Source: Macrocybe gigantea (taxonomy: Eukaryota > Basidiomycota > Agaricomycetes > Agaricales > Callistosporiaceae). From it: a stretch of 64,000 bases of DNA. Positions 10,751 through 24,400 of the stretch are shown here, one piece after another. The notes beneath the pieces were generated by a model that saw nothing but the letters and a program-made list of their open reading frames with translations, was not told the origin of the DNA and ran no database searches. Numbering within the stretch: the stretch's first letter is position 1; every line of letters starts with the position of its first letter. A program made the position numbers and the translations under genes. The stretch is taken from the NCBI GenBank assembly GCA_011319805.1, contig SJRY01000111.1:434001-498000 (forward strand), in the 5' to 3' direction.

Positions 10751-13700
10751 TCAGCCTCCTACTGCTGCAATCACCAATTCGCAAATCTCCTCTTTCTCCG
10801 CCCGCACTCCAATCTCCATCGTCACTCCCTCCCCTCTCGAAAACGTCATCCGACAACGCACAAGCACTTTGCCCCCACCTCCGGGAACCAGTCCAGACAG
10901 CTGCAGTGTATGCACGGACGTCGAGCTCGGCGTCTCCGTTCCGCCCAGCGGTTCCATGTTCAACAGCTCAATTACCGAGTCGCATGCCGCTGCGCATCCG
11001 ACTCCGTCAGCACCACCGCAACCCCACGGAAATCACAGACACTCACCTTTGATGCTTTCCATATTCGCAAGCGCAAACGTCTCCGTCGCACTGGGCGCCG
11101 ATTTCAGGCGGTCCCACTCAGAACCGAACGTGACGTAGTTTGGTATAATGTAGTCTCCACCGGCGCTCAGCTCGACTTCCTCTAGCTGGTATTCATCTTC
11201 ATAACCTTCCTCCTCCGGTTCGCCCGTCGATGGATCCAGTTCCTTGCTGATGAACTTGAGAGTACACTGGAATGACGCTATCGTGTATTGCTCTGGCAAT
11301 CCGCGTGTAAACGAGACATACACAATGCTCGGCGAGTTCACTGTAGTTAGCGAAGGGATGGGAATGATAAAGTCTTCCGTAAGACCAGAGTCATCGGTCT
11401 GGGGCTGCATGATGACCGAGACTTGTTCTAGCACGGTATCTGGCAGCGTGTTTGACACATTGAACTGAAGACAAGGGTCGTCATTCTGCTTGAACGACAA
11501 AAGAAATGGTACCATCGACATACCTGGAAGACGATATGTCTGCAAAGATATGTTTCACGCATGTGACTTGGTATTCCGTTTCGCTCTCTGTCAACTGAGC
11601 AGCGGTCGAACTGCTGTTCCGCACCGGACCGTATAACAAGAATTCGGGAACCTCGGCAAGTTGCTGGGCGTAAGCAGATTGCTTCTCCGCTGCAGTTGGC
11701 GGTGGCGGTGCTTCCGCCGCTTTCTTGGTGACGGGTACACCGATGGTATCCAAAGTGCTGGGTCCTGTCGAACATGAGACTTCGATTCAGAGCCTCTGAT
11801 GAACACCCATCTGACTTACGTGCAGCTTCCTGAGCCGCTTGCACCCGGCTAATTTTGGGTACAGACGAAACGTCAAACGGTTTTGCAGCGGCTCCTTCAT
11901 CTTTCACGTAAGCAACCAGTTTCGCCTCCAGTGCAGCCAGTGAGAAAACAGATTCTAACGCGAAATATGAGCAACAGACACCTTTAGAAACAAACAAAAC
12001 ACCATCTACCTTCCTTGATGAAGGCATCTGCTAGGGGTTGCTCCTTGAATGTTTTCAGATACAATGCTGCTCTGTCGCGAACCTCATCATCAACATCATC
12101 TAGGCATCTAGACAGACACATCAGTTTTCGAACGGAATCATCGATCAAGTGGTCGCACCGATTAAGCAACACGCTAATGCTTTTTCGGAGCGTGGAATCC
12201 AGCGAATTAACGCCAAACTTGGCTAAGCTTGCAACGGCAGCAGCTCTGACAGTGGCATTCTCCAGAACCACTCGGTTATAAATAAACCGGATGTATTTCG
12301 CAGGCTGGGGTGATTTGGGTCCTTCCATCCCGAGCAGGTGCAAAATCCGCACAGAAAGCTTCGTAAACTCGCAGTCCTCGATGAACTCACATAAATGTGA
12401 GAGGGCTTGTTCTTTGCAGTCGCTGATGAATTTAATCATGTCGAATATCGCCTCAACGACCGCTCGTTTGAAGTCGTAGCCACCCTCATCACGAAGTACG
12501 CCAGATAGGAAAGTGAGCATGACGCATGTTTGCTTGGGAATTTGAGACACAGAGACCGGATGGCATCCACGATGATGACCTTGAACTCGTCGCTGATCTC
12601 TGTCATGAAGCCCGTGATCTGTTTGATGAGGCGGTCCACGGACGCTTCGTTTCCAGTCTACAAGAGCAATAAGTGCCATGTTCGAACTGCTCTCGATCAT
12701 GATCGTACCGACCTTCAGCAACGTCGTGATGGCGTAAGTAGCGACGCTCCTGTTGGAATCTGCGATCAAGTTCTCTAGGTCAACATTACATGTTGCAACG
12801 CTAGCGGGATGTGTCAAAGCGAGAGCAGCTAATGTCCGCGTCGCTGCGAATTTCAGAACCGGCTTCGGTGAGGCAAGGAACAGTTGCAGGACTATTGAAA
12901 CGATTAACGATTAAATTTTGGTTGCGTGATTGGGAAAACCGCTGACCGGAGATTGGCTTTGTTAGTTGTGCTGGTGTGACGTTTTTCATTTCACATATGA
13001 CTCTCGCAGCCTCGAAATTAACCATATCGCTCTTATGTCTTAACCAGCCCTCCAGCAGCTCGAGCATGGGTCTTTGGACGCTGAAAAGTAAAAGACATAT
13101 TAGTACCAACCGTCCCATGAAGTCAAAAGGGCCATTACTTGGGATCCTCCTCCATGACCTTCGCCGTATATCGGATGAGCATGCACAGCGCCATCGGGTT
13201 CTTCAGCGTCGTGCCGGATCCGGATTTGCCACCACCTAGCTGCTGTATCATCTTTGTGATAGCCATCCGATCCTGCTGGCGAATGAGATACAAAAGCCCC
13301 AAGGCATGATACTGTGCGATGTAGCTCGACGATGTGATTGTCTGGGGCCCGCTGGGCTGCGACGAGCCGAATCCGAGGTACGACGAGCCAGAGCCGGACC
13401 CGAAGAACGAGGACGAGGATTTGGCGTTGACGGCTTCCTGTGCCTCGTTCACCCAACGCTTGACGACATCTTTCGCAGCGGGGAAGAGGTGGTAGGCGGA
13501 GACAAGGGCAGCGGAGGAGATGGACGGATTGCGGTCGACGATGGCGGCTTTAAAGAAACGTTCTACGCCCTGCGCCATTGAAGGCTAGAGAAGTGGAATC
13601 AACGCCAGCGTAAATGAGCACATGAGCAGCCACGTACATCGATGATGCGGCATAGAGCTCGAATAGCGTTCGGCCTGTAGATGACCTCGGAATTGGGTTG

Positions 13701-14096
13701 CATGTCCTTCATGATACTGCTCGTGACCATGATGACATCCTCTGCCGTCGTCGCGAGCTCCTTGATAGCGAGATAGACAGCCTGACGGAGCGCGCTCTAA
13801 ACAACACACAAAAGTTTAATCCCCAGTAAATTTGCGATGACAGCTCCACATACATCTTTATGCTGGAAAAGCTTTGTAGTGCCGAAGAAAAGCGTGGTCG
13901 CTTCCTGGGTCCCAAAGGACTCGCCGACGTACAAGAGATAAACGAGCCTCGTTAGCAGGGCTCTGCATTTCCGAGGGCTAATTGGGGACTCGTTGAACAT
14001 CCGCGCTTCCTGGATGATCGTGGTCTTGTTATTATAGTAGGAGCTCAGACCTGACTCCTCCTCCTTCTTTGAAGGGAACGACATGGCGAAGGCCAT
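10751..14096 (-). CDS. SEC21: coatomer subunit gamma
   Basis: Large subunit of the COPI vesicle coat, which returns cargo from Golgi to endoplasmic reticulum. The start [20 protein letters not shown] leads into the adaptin-like alpha-solenoid ([36 protein letters not shown]). Later blocks are [38 protein letters not shown] and [17 protein letters not shown]. The appendage domain ends in [16 protein letters not shown] and [13 protein letters not shown] second ATG at 14084 is an equally good start. At least two single-base losses interrupt the frame, near 12535 (between FPSK and VMLTFL) and near 11548 (before HIVFQ). Since this is an essential gene, assembly errors are the likely cause. An apparent insertion after LLK is an intron (gtcggt...ttgtag), restoring [13 protein letters not shown]. 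Confidence 0.97.
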
Positions 14097-15097
14097 TGTT
14101 GGCGGATATGCGTGTCCTCTGGTACGAGGACGATCGTGGACGTGGACGTGCAGTATTTGTTTGGTCAACGTGTTTGGCTCAACTGGATACTAAGAAAATC
14201 ACAATCACTCGTATTTCATACATAAAACGGTACACATTATCGGCGTCAGAGCTGTTCGAGAAGAAGGAAGAGATCCACTCGGCGCGAGAGCGTCGACTCG
14301 CTGTTTCCAACGACACCACCTCCTTCATACACCCGCTCCGAATAGCTGCAGACGCGGCGCCCTCTATCCCCCACGCGCCCTCCACAAGACCAAAGCGATG
14401 ATGGTCTGAGTAGAGGTGGCAGAGGATAGGAATACAAAAGTGAAAAACCCGAGAAGAGAATGTGGAAATGTACGTGTGGTATGGAAAGGCGATAGACATC
14501 ATTATACATAGCAAGGAGAGTGGTGGTGCGGCTGTCGTGAAAAATTCATCGGGATGGAAGGAAAGGAAGAACACCTAAAGTTATGAAATGGAACAGGAGC
14601 TCCTACGAAGCAGTACTCCAATGGGCGCATACATAGTGTTAATGGTTGTGAAGCGATGAAGGAACAAGGCTGCACCCCTCTGCCCCCGTTTCGGAGGCAT
14701 AAAAGTGCATGAAAGGGAAAAAAGCGTCCGCATTGAGAATGAATCGAGGCAAATCAATATTGTAGTGTGGTTGTGATGGATGTCGATGACGTCGCGAGCT
14801 GCTCCCTGTAAGTCGACGGTATTGCTGATAGTCACGGATAATCGACGACGGAGAGCGACTTGAAACCGATGGAAATAAAGAGGCGAACTTCGCATGCGCA
14901 AGTATTCGGACTGGCAAACGCGGCGTGACCTCATCATCCACTCCCTCACACTCTGCAACTCCCCTCTGATCCTCCGCAGTCACGGCTGGAGCGATCAAGG
15001 GGATACTCTAACCGGGCCAAATTCAACAACCGCCCGCACATACACCCGGTCGTACTTGAAAGCGCAGAACCAAAAACCAGCACTGCAGACGAGCCAT
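14097..15097. other. intergenic: SEC21 promoter and casein kinase 3' side
   Basis: About 1 kb between two minus-strand genes. The left part should hold the SEC21 promoter and 5' UTR, the right part the casein kinase 3' UTR. Several ORFs of about 90-130 codons occur on both strands and match nothing I know. Confidence 0.5.
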
Positions 15098-16338
15098 TTA
15101 CCAGAGCTCCGCCTCGCGGCCTCGACCAGGGCGTTGCTGTCCGATCGCCTGTTGTGCTTGACGAGTGTGCGAACGAAGCCTGGCGACAGCCAGTTAGCCA
15201 GAGTCAGCTCAAGCTGTTGTCATGCTGACTCACATCCTGTCACTGGCACGATGATCTTCCTCCTGAACGACCTTGCGCCTAGTGGTAGGTTTGGCGGCAG
15301 AGCCGGCCCCAGTGTCATCCTGAGTGTTCCTCTGAACGCTCCAGTCAAAAACGTAATCGTACTGGTAGCCTTCGCGGACGAAGAGATCACGGAAAAGCTT
15401 GCGAAGGTAAGAATAATCCGGTTTGTCGTCGAAGCGTAGAGCACGCGCGTAATTGAGGAAGATTCCGAACTCATTGGGGAAACCTTGGCAGAGCTGATCC
15501 GTGGAAGTAGTCATCTTCTTCTCCATAATACGATCATATTTCTGTTTCTTAGTGGCGGCCTTGAGCCCTTGCCATGGTAAAGCGCCGCGCAAAAAGTACA
15601 TGAGCACATAGGCAAGGGACTCGAGATCGTCTCTGCGGGCTTGCTCGACTCCCAGATGAGTATTGATGGACGTGTAGCGAGCGGTACCAGTTAAATTCTT
15701 GTTCTCTCTGTATGGAATGTGGAGATGAGTTTTGGGATCGCGGAACTTCTTCGCGAGACCGAAGTCAATGACATTGACTTGGTTGCCCCGCTTCCCAATA
15801 CCCATGAGGAAATTGTCTGGTTTGATGTCGCGATGAATGAAGTTGCGGGAGTGGATGTATTCAATGCGAGAAATCTAGACAAGCGTGAGATATAAATCAA
15901 GAAAGGCAAACACGTTGACTCACCAGTTGGTCAGCGAGAAGCAGAACGGTCTTCAGGCTGAACTTGCGGTTGCAAAAGTTGAAGAGATCTTCCAACGATG
16001 GGCCGAGAAGATCGAGGACCATAGCGTTGTAGTCGCATTCTGTTCCGAACCACCTGACGAACGGAACTCCGACACCGCCCGCAAGTGTCTTGTACACTTT
16101 GGACTCGTACTCGAGCTGGGGATGTTTGGCTTTGACGGATTCGAGCTTGATGGCGACCTCTTCGCCTGATATGATGTTCGTACCCAGATAGATATCGCCT
16201 GATAAAAAGGTCAAAATTTTGTAAAAGAAGTTGAAGTATGCGGCACGCACCGAAGGAACCAGAACCAATCTTCCTACCCAGCCGATACTTGCCACCGACA
16301 CGGAGATCCAGTCTGCTGTGGGAGGATGAGTCGGCCAT
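15098..16338 (-). CDS. casein kinase I (delta/epsilon, Hrr25-like)
   Basis: Serine/threonine kinase of the CK1 family, with roles in vesicle traffic, DNA repair and division in other fungi. Exons 16251-16338, 15924-16198, 15234-15874 and 15098-15179 sum to 1086 nt, 361 residues, with no frame break. The glycine loop is [16 protein letters not shown] (across intron 1), the catalytic loop [11 protein letters not shown] and the magnesium motif [12 protein letters not shown]1-specific blocks are [17 protein letters not shown] and [17 protein letters not shown]. The Lys/Arg-rich tail continues through a last intron inside the Met codon of SDRM and ends [14 protein letters not shown]. It diverges from the chitin synthase gene across a 1.2 kb promoter region. 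Confidence 0.97.
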
Positions 16339-17545
16339 GTATTAACGATTTAAACAACTGTAGGACAGAATGAAAAGCGTTAGTACGTCCAGACACACAA
16401 AGGGGAAGTGAGCGGGGGAGGGAAGGTCAAGGACGGGAAAGGTTCAATTTGTAGTACGAAAGGCCCGGTTAGCGTGAGGATCAAAGGCTGTTGGGCTAGG
16501 AAACGTGGCTGACAGCACAGTGATAGAGAACAGATAGTCACAGCTATAGATGTTCCACATATGTGGCCACAAGCAGCTGGCCTCATAGGACGCAGCAGGT
16601 GCCCCAAGCAGGTCTGATGGGTTGTGGTGGGGCGTGCGGCAGAGACTGTGAGACTACCATGACCCAGGGATGCAAGATGGAAGGAAGAGAAGAAAAGAAA
16701 AAAGGGCGGGAAGAAAGTAGAATACAAACCTGATATTGAAGGACAGAAAGACGATGAGATAGAAGGGACGGAGAGGAGAAACGAGGATAGGATGAGGGAG
16801 AGGAGGAGAACGAGGACTGCCTGAACAGGCTGTGTTGGCGGAGTTTGAAAATGCTGGCTGAATCAGTCCAGGTGTTCCTCCGCTCTCACCTCTCCTTGCC
16901 CGTTTTCCTGCTCTTTTCCGACCTTCTTCCATCCGACCCACATGTTCTCGCCCTGTCTGGGTTAATTTTATCTATTGATATTGTCTTCCGTCGCCATTTG
17001 GGTAGCTGTGTTGGCCTCCATATTTTTTGTACAAAAATGCCCCACTGTCCCGTAACGAAGCTGTGCGCTCATATCATGTGCTTCTGGAAGTGCACTTTGA
17101 GAGGCCTTAATCAGCATTGACGCCTGGCCGCGCCATGTTCGGATCACAGACTGTCCCCTCTATCGACGGTATACAACGCATATGTTTACATTAGAAAACC
17201 GTCGGCAACGATTGGCGTGGTTTTTTTATGCTCAAATGGCGGGGACGACCCACGTGATGTGTCTGGCAGCACACTGCCTAATATGGCAACTAGGAAGCCA
17301 TCAAGGTCTTGTTGCCATCCAGGGTCTCCCTAACCATCTCTGTCCTGTCCACCGTTCATTCCGTCAATCCTTTCCTCCTCAGAGACAGCCCGCGGCTGAC
17401 CTCCTCAACGTTTACGCTCCTTTGGGTTTTGCAGCGCGCGCTGACAAGCCGTCCACTCCCTTTCGACGCACAGCGACATCCAATTTACATAGCAACCGAA
17501 CGCTTCATTGATTCGCCGTAAAATCGGCTTATATTACACGTCAAG
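16339..17545. promoter_or_regulatory. divergent promoter region, casein kinase I (-) / chitin synthase (+)
   Basis: About 1.2 kb between two start codons facing away from each other, so both promoters must lie here. No TATA element or operator could be assigned with confidence. Pyrimidine-rich stretches near 17335-17400 precede the chitin synthase start. ORFs inside are short and unrecognised. Confidence 0.55.
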
Positions 17546-20500
17546 ATGGCATATCAGCAGAACCCCTCCGCCTACCCAGGAAACTACAATTCTCAGCTTC
17601 AGTATCAGCATGTAGCTCCTGATTACCCCCCAGCTCAATACAGCGATTACGACAACCATTTGAACTGGGATAATAAATCTGCAAAGTCGTACCAGAGCAG
17701 CTACAATGGCTCCCAAGCTCATCTCAACCCTCCTGAAATGACGCAGACAAACCAGCATGCGCCACCCGTCCCCCGCGTGCCCTACCAGCAATATCCTCCG
17801 CAACAGCGTCCAGGAATGTACCGCGATCCAAGCATAGCAGGTTACTCCATCGCGAGGGAAAAAATGATGCGACGCAGATCTGTTCGTCAAGTTCAACTGA
17901 CTCAAGGAAATCTTGTCCTCGATGTTCCCGTTCCTTCACACATCGTTCCATCAGGAAAGCAGGATGTGGAAGAGATGTCCAAACTGCGATACACAGCTGC
18001 TACCTGCGATCCGGATGACTTCATGGCGTCACGCTACTCTTTACGCCCATATCTCCTTGGTCGTCAAACCGAATTATTCATCGTCATGACAATGTACAAT
18101 GAGGACGAGGTCCTTTTCGTTAGGACGATGAATGCGTACATCCTCCTTCATTTGGTGCTGGTATCGTTTTGCTGATCGCCGTACCCCTACAGCGTCATTA
18201 AGAATGTGGCTCATCTTTGCAGCAGAACCAGATCCAAGACGTGGGGCCCCGAAGGCTGGAAAAAGGTCGTTGTGTGCGTCGTTTCTGATGGTCGCAACAA
18301 AATCAACAAACGTACACTGCATGTTCTAAGTTTGGCAAGTTTTTTTTCCTCATCATGGGCGCCAGTCCTGAGTTTATTTCTTTTAGATGGGTTGCTATCA
18401 AGAAGGGATTCCCAAAGATTCCGTCGCTGGCAAAGATGTCACAGCCCACATTTTCGAGTACGCGCACATGACCGCTCAATTGTCTGAGTCGTGAAATGAA
18501 TAATTCATGCCCTTCAGATATACATCAAGCGTCGTTGTCACTGATACAGGCGAAGTCGCACAAGGATCATGCCCCGTTCAGATTATTTTCTGTTTGAAGG
18601 AGCAGAATAAGAAGAAACTGAACAGCCACAGATGGTTTTTCAACGCATTTGGACCTCTTATCAAGCCTAATGGTTCGATTAACGTCAGATCTCTCCAACA
18701 ATAGTTCTAACCGCTATTTACAGTGTGCGTCCTCCTTGATGTCGGAACTAAGCCCACTGGAACATCCATCTACGAATTGTGGAAATGTAGGTAGTTTGGA
18801 TATCGATGCTATGGACCGAAAACTGATGGTCTCAGGTTTCGACAAACACTCGAATGTCGGAGGAGCTTGCGGAGAGTGAGTGAGCGTTTAAAATGTCCCC
18901 TCTGCGCTGCCTTTGACCTCTTTCCAGGATCTGCGTAGACACAGGCAGAGGTTGTGGTCTTTTGTTGACGAGTCCTCTTGCTGCGTCCCAAAATTTCGAG
19001 GTTCATATTTTCATAATTGACTCGATAAGCGGGCTAATTCTATTGCGATAACAGTACAAGATGTCCAATATTTTAGACAAACCTTTGGAGGTAAAATTTC
19101 CCTCGATAATGTATTCGAATTCAGATTCACAAGTTCCACAAGAGCGTCTTTGGTTATATCAGTGTCCTTCCAGGCGCCTTCAGCGCTTATAGGTACAAAG
19201 CCTTGTTGAATGGTCCCGACGGAAAAGGCCCCCTGGCCTCCTACTTCAAGGGCGAAACAATGCATGGTGGATCCAGCGAAGCTGGTCTCTTTGGTAAATT
19301 CTACTTTTATTCCACGTTGGCGCTTGATATACATTGATAATGCGAACAGAGGTATGCCCGCGGATGCTAGATCGTTGATCATTCGTTGATTCCGACATTC
19401 CGCAGCGTAACATGTACCTCGCTGAGGACCGTATCCTTTGTTTTGAGATTGTGACTAAAAAGCGCGAAGGGTGGATGTAAGTGAATCATGCTGCCCGAAA
19501 AGCGTTATCTGACAGTTGTGGTAGTTTGAAATACGTCAAGAGTGCGCAGGCTGCGACTGACGTGCCTACAACGGTATAGCCAACTGTATTGTGCTAGATT
19601 CTCAACTTAACGTTCAAAAGGTTCCCGAATTCATCTCTCAACGGCGAAGATGGCTGAACGGTTCTCTCTTCGCTTCAATTCACGCCACCGTCTTCTTCTT
19701 TAGGATCTGGACTTCGGGTCAGAATTTTTTCCGTAAAATCATTCTCCAAGTACGATCTCGGCAATGCTCGCTGCTTGCAGGGCGACTCACGTTTTGATCA
19801 TCCTCAGCTCGAGTTCCTCTACAATGCGGTACAACTCGTCTTTACCTGGACATCACTGGCGAATTTCTATCTCGCTTTCTTCTTTGTGTGTCACCCTTTC
19901 TCTTCTTAATTACGTCCTGCTAATGCTTCCATAAAATAGCTTGTTTCTTCAGCTACCGCAGATACTCAAAATGCGTTCAACTTTTTGAGTGCGCGGGCAG
20001 GCAAATACGTGTTCGAGATCTTCCTGAATCTCTACATTGGACTTCTTTTCGTCGTGCTGGTTTGCTCTTTGGGAAATCGTCCTCAGGTTCGCCTTGCTTC
20101 CACCTTGCTCTCATCCGAGCCTCATCCATGAATTTTGACAGGGAAGTAAATGGATCTATACGATTTGCATGTTTCTGTTCGGTCTTTGTAACGTCATTAC
20201 AACATGGTGCGCGGCATACACCATCTACCTTGCTCTTCCCCACACTGCAAGCGGATGGAGCAAGTTCACGGAGTATGTCTTTGCTTCTGTTCGCTCTAGG
20301 TTTGTTCATTGGTGACCGGCCTTACGTGACAGACTCTTGAGGGACAACAGGACAGTCCAGGAAATCGTCATCGCCATATTGGCTACGTATGGCCTTTACT
20401 TCATCAGCTCGTTCATGTATTTCGAGCCATGGCACATGTTCACCAGTTTCCTCCAGTACATGTTCCTCCTTCCGTCATACGTCAATATCTTGATGATGTA

Positions 20501-21092
20501 TGCGATGTGTAATCTGCATGACGTTACTTGGGGTACCAAAGGCGATAATGGAGCGGCGAAGGACCTTGGTGGGGCTAAGAAGGTCAAGGGGGAGGACGGC
20601 CAGGAGATGATGGAGGTCGAACTGCCAGGCGCTCGCGAGGACGTCGATCAGCTCTGGTCAGCGGCACGCAGCGCCCTCAAGGTCAAGGCTCCCGAGGAAA
20701 AGCAACACCGCGACGCCGCCACCAAACAGGCCGATCACGACAGAAACAGCAGGACGAACGTCGTCCTTGCTTGGGTTGGCTCCAACATGTGCGTCCGTTT
20801 TACCTTTTGGCGCCGTTTGGCGTGCTGGATATTAAAACGGCGTTTTTGCAGGGTCTTGATCATTATCTTCACTTCACAAGCTTTCCTCGAATGGATCCAT
20901 GAACACGTGCAGACGGCGAAGGACAGCACCTTCAATCCCTATCTCGCTTTCCTATTCGTGGCCTTGTGCGTAATTTCAATTCTCGTTTCCTGTTACGTCA
21001 AAGACCTGAACATGTCCCGCAGCGCCGCACTGTCAGCGGTCCGTTTCACGGGCTCTCTGCTCTACTTGATCTTCCGTCTATTCGGCTTCTGA
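17546..21092 (+). CDS. chitin synthase, class III-like
   Basis: Polymerises UDP-GlcNAc into cell-wall chitin at the plasma membrane. A Tyr/Gln/Pro-rich N tail ([17 protein letters not shown]) precedes the family-2 glycosyltransferase domain: [85 protein letters not shown], and the catalytic QRRRWLNGS. Membrane segments follow ([32 protein letters not shown]), then a charged cytosolic loop (near 20530-20760) and a last transmembrane pair ending LIFRLFGF. At least ten short introns interrupt it. The intron at 18335-18386 has a GC donor (GCAAGT) and joins VLSL to MGCYQEG. Between GLF (near 19294) and NMYLAEDR (near 19405) no GT-AG joint keeps the frame, suggesting one or two lost bases. Exon phases agree with the family elsewhere. 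Confidence 0.96.
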
Positions 21093-21406
21093 TTTCGTTC
21101 TTAATTTCCGGATCTTTTCTTTGCCTCGTTTGCCCATCTGGTATGTGAAACTATGGATAATGTTGAATGTTGTTATAGTATACCCTTTATTGTCATCGAT
21201 ACTGGCTATCACGTCTCCAAATGATCCAGAAGATGCTGTCAAAATGAGGATATGTATAAGACTACACATGGTATGGAGGTATGTGATATCCCAAGGACTC
21301 GTACTATGCAAGAGATCAAAGCAGTAAATATTACGAAACGAATTTCGATAAGTGTCTTATAGATGAACGGAATAAATGTGGAACTAGTAAGTCATCAGTA
21401 GTCTCC
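21093..21406. other. convergent 3' intergenic region
   Basis: About 310 bases between the stop codons of chitin synthase (+) and the Ser/Pro-rich gene (-). It is AT-rich, as expected for paired 3' UTRs. Nothing else seen. Confidence 0.5.
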
Positions 21407-24400
21407 CTACTCGTGGTCCAAACCATGATAAGGATACGACAACGTCGAGCCCTGCTTGGGCGAAACGATCTCAAACTGGGAAGCGTCGAAGCTGGGTCTC
21501 GTCTCTTGAGATGACCGTGATGACGCCATCGACCGCCGTGGCGAGCTCGACATTGCGCTCAGACGTTGATGCGACGAATGCGTCGAGTCGATAGATGAGC
21601 CCGTCTTGCGCGACTTGACCGACTGCCGCTTCTCTTGGCGCTGCTGGCCAATGAACTGCTGAGGTATCTGCGGACTGGGGGGTATATCCGACACGGACGT
21701 CGGAGTAGAGCTCCTCGTCGACCCAAAGTTAATCACGCTTGGTCGTCTGCTACGAGAAGCAGTCTGCCCGTTCAACCGGTCGAGGCTGCGTCGCGGTTCG
21801 GGAACCGGAGGTGGCGGTGTGACGGAGGTGGCGGTCACTGACTTCCAACTTTTCAATATCGACTTGCGCACGCTTGGCTTCTCCTTATCCGGCAAGGGAG
21901 GAGGAACCGGCGAGCCCGCCGAAGTCGATGGTTCGGGCGACTGTGCGCCCGACGTAGACCGACTGTGCGACGTCGACGGCCGAGGCACAACAGATGGGTG
22001 GATAGGATACGGAGACTCTTGATCGAATTTCAGACGGTCCAGAGTAGGAGTGCTTCTATTCGGCAGCATCTGGGTTGGAATGATAGGTGAGTGATTGGCC
22101 GGTCTGCCAGGGAAGTGTGCTGTCAGCTGTTGGGAGTTCACAGCCGGAGGTACGGCCAGTTGCTGTTGCTGTTGCTGTGAAGGGGGTGGTAGTGGCCCCA
22201 CCTCTTGCGATGGGCGAGGAACAAGCTGTGGCGAGAATCGGCCAAACGTAGGCGTCTTCGGTGGCCCATCTTGCAATTCTTGCGACGGACGCTCGGTCAC
22301 AGGCGTCGGGGAAACATGCTTTGAAGATGCCGCACTGCTCTTGTTGCTCTTTCGCCACAAGCGTTTGATCGTGCCCAACGCCGTCGACCGATTGTTCGCC
22401 TTCGAGCTCTGATCTTCGGCGATGGAGTCGACCGAGAATCGGCTGGTCACTGTCGACTGATTGCGTGTATGGCCATGAACTTCCTCGGCGTATTGTTCAG
22501 CAGCATTGGCAGTCTCGGAGGATTGGCTGACTACCGGAGAATGTTCCCAATACGTCGACACCGGGCCGGGCCCTCCTACGGCACTTTGAGATGAGGAAAA
22601 TCGTCCAAATGGATCGGGAGATAGGGGTATGACGGGCGATTCCTTAGAAGGGGAGCCCTTCTTTTTCAGTGGAGTCGCGAGCCGCTCTTGCTCTTCGAGT
22701 TCCCGCCTCCTGCTTTCTGTCTCAGCCGATATCTCAGACATCGAGGTCCTCACATGTGTTATAAACGGTTTTGGCGCGGCGGTGGTGATGCCATTGACAG
22801 CCAATTGAGGAGGCGGAGGGAGTCCTTTGTCCTGTGCTGCGGGTACCAGGCCAGGTTCATTGAGCGCAGAGAAAGGGACGGCAGGCCATGCTAATGACTT
22901 GTTGGCTTCATGTTCGCCACTGCGACGCTCGAATTAGCACCGAAAACGACCTGGACGAGCAAGCTCCTCACATGCTGTGCACTTCAGAATCTGGTTTCAA
23001 GGGAGAAGGCGGAAACACGTCCATGTTCAGCAGACGACCGGGTGAAAGGTTAAACGTTGTGTTGGGCGACCACCTGGAACCGGGGCCGCCCTGTTCCTCG
23101 TCCAAATCCATCTGCAGAACACGCGGCGACAGCTGGGCCATAGTCTGCACGTATTAAACGACATAAACGCTGGGAGAACGTTATATCCAAGTTGAAACCC
23201 ACCCTTTCAATTTCATCAAGTTTCGCCTTCATTAATAGCTGACTACGGCGTCGATCATCTGGGTCATTTTCGTCAAACTGCGTATTTCTCGTTAGATGGA
23301 ATTACTCTTTTGCTTAGCAGAGACTAACATCAAGACTCACCTCTTCGGTCGGGTCTAGCCCGAGGTCCAGATCATCGAAAACAGCGCCCTCTCTCTTTTC
23401 CGTCTCAGCAGGCGTTTTGACTCGCGCATAACCAACTTCCAACAAATCGTCATCCTCTGCGCCCGCGTGTCCACTGCTGCTTTCCGAAGATCCATCTAGA
23501 TACGCCAAATTGACGCTGCTCGCACTACTAGGAACCTGAGGGCTCAGTGTCGAGGGTACGGCCAGGTCCTTTGCGGGAACATTTGGCATGAGGACAAGAG
23601 GCGGCGGAACGTGCTTCCGATGGCCGTCTGGAGGAGATGAGGGTATGAAGACTCCTAACTGTGGTTGGGACATTCGTTCCAGCAAGGCCTGGACTTCGTC
23701 CACGTCTTTCATAGATGGGGAGTTCGAGTCTCCTCCGTCGGGTATGACACTCAAGTCAGCTGCGTTCAGAGCCAAATCAACGATGTTAGGATTGGTATTG
23801 GGCTTGCGCTCGGAGGAATTTTTAATATCTGCCCACGTATCAGCGTCCGTCCCAAATACCTCCGTCAACGGATCTTTTCCAGGAACCAAAGCGACGCGAG
23901 CTGTAATCTCCTCCGTAAATTCCGCGTCGGCATCGTCATCATCGTCCGACCAGCCATCTTTCTCTTGAGAGTCGGAAAGAGGCTGATAACCGGCATCCTT
24001 GTCCGAAGCGGCGTTAATGACCTCTGCCATTACTTTCGGATCCATATCCGACACCGCTTGCTTCTCTTCCCCGGGAGACAGAAATGGCATAGGGCTCGCG
24101 GTTTGCTTTCTTCCGGTGAGCAAATCGATAGGAGGATAACGTTCTCGACCGTCAGCTTTCTCCGGACCTTCGTTGAGGCTCGCTTTCCGGCCAGCTCTGC
24201 TCTCAGCCCGCTTGGCGTGGTTTACCTTTCTGCTTCGCAGCCAGGGCTCGTACCATGCTGCCTTACGACGGTCGATATCAAATTCGACCTTGGCGAGGAC
24301 CGGGATCACGGAAGTGGAATGCAGACCTGGGAGGTCGAGGGAATTTGCACGGACGACGGGGTCAAATGACTGTGAGGGTGAGGAAGTGTCGGGAGTGTCG

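Noticed and set aside
12655..12720. Apparent extra peptide in coatomer gamma ([19 protein letters not shown])
   Set aside because: It is an in-frame read-through of an intron. Splicing restores [13 protein letters not shown] as in the family.
17546..21092. Several neighbouring small genes in place of one chitin synthase
   Set aside because: The fragments follow the chitin synthase order exactly and are joined by introns with valid donors and acceptors, one of them a GC donor.
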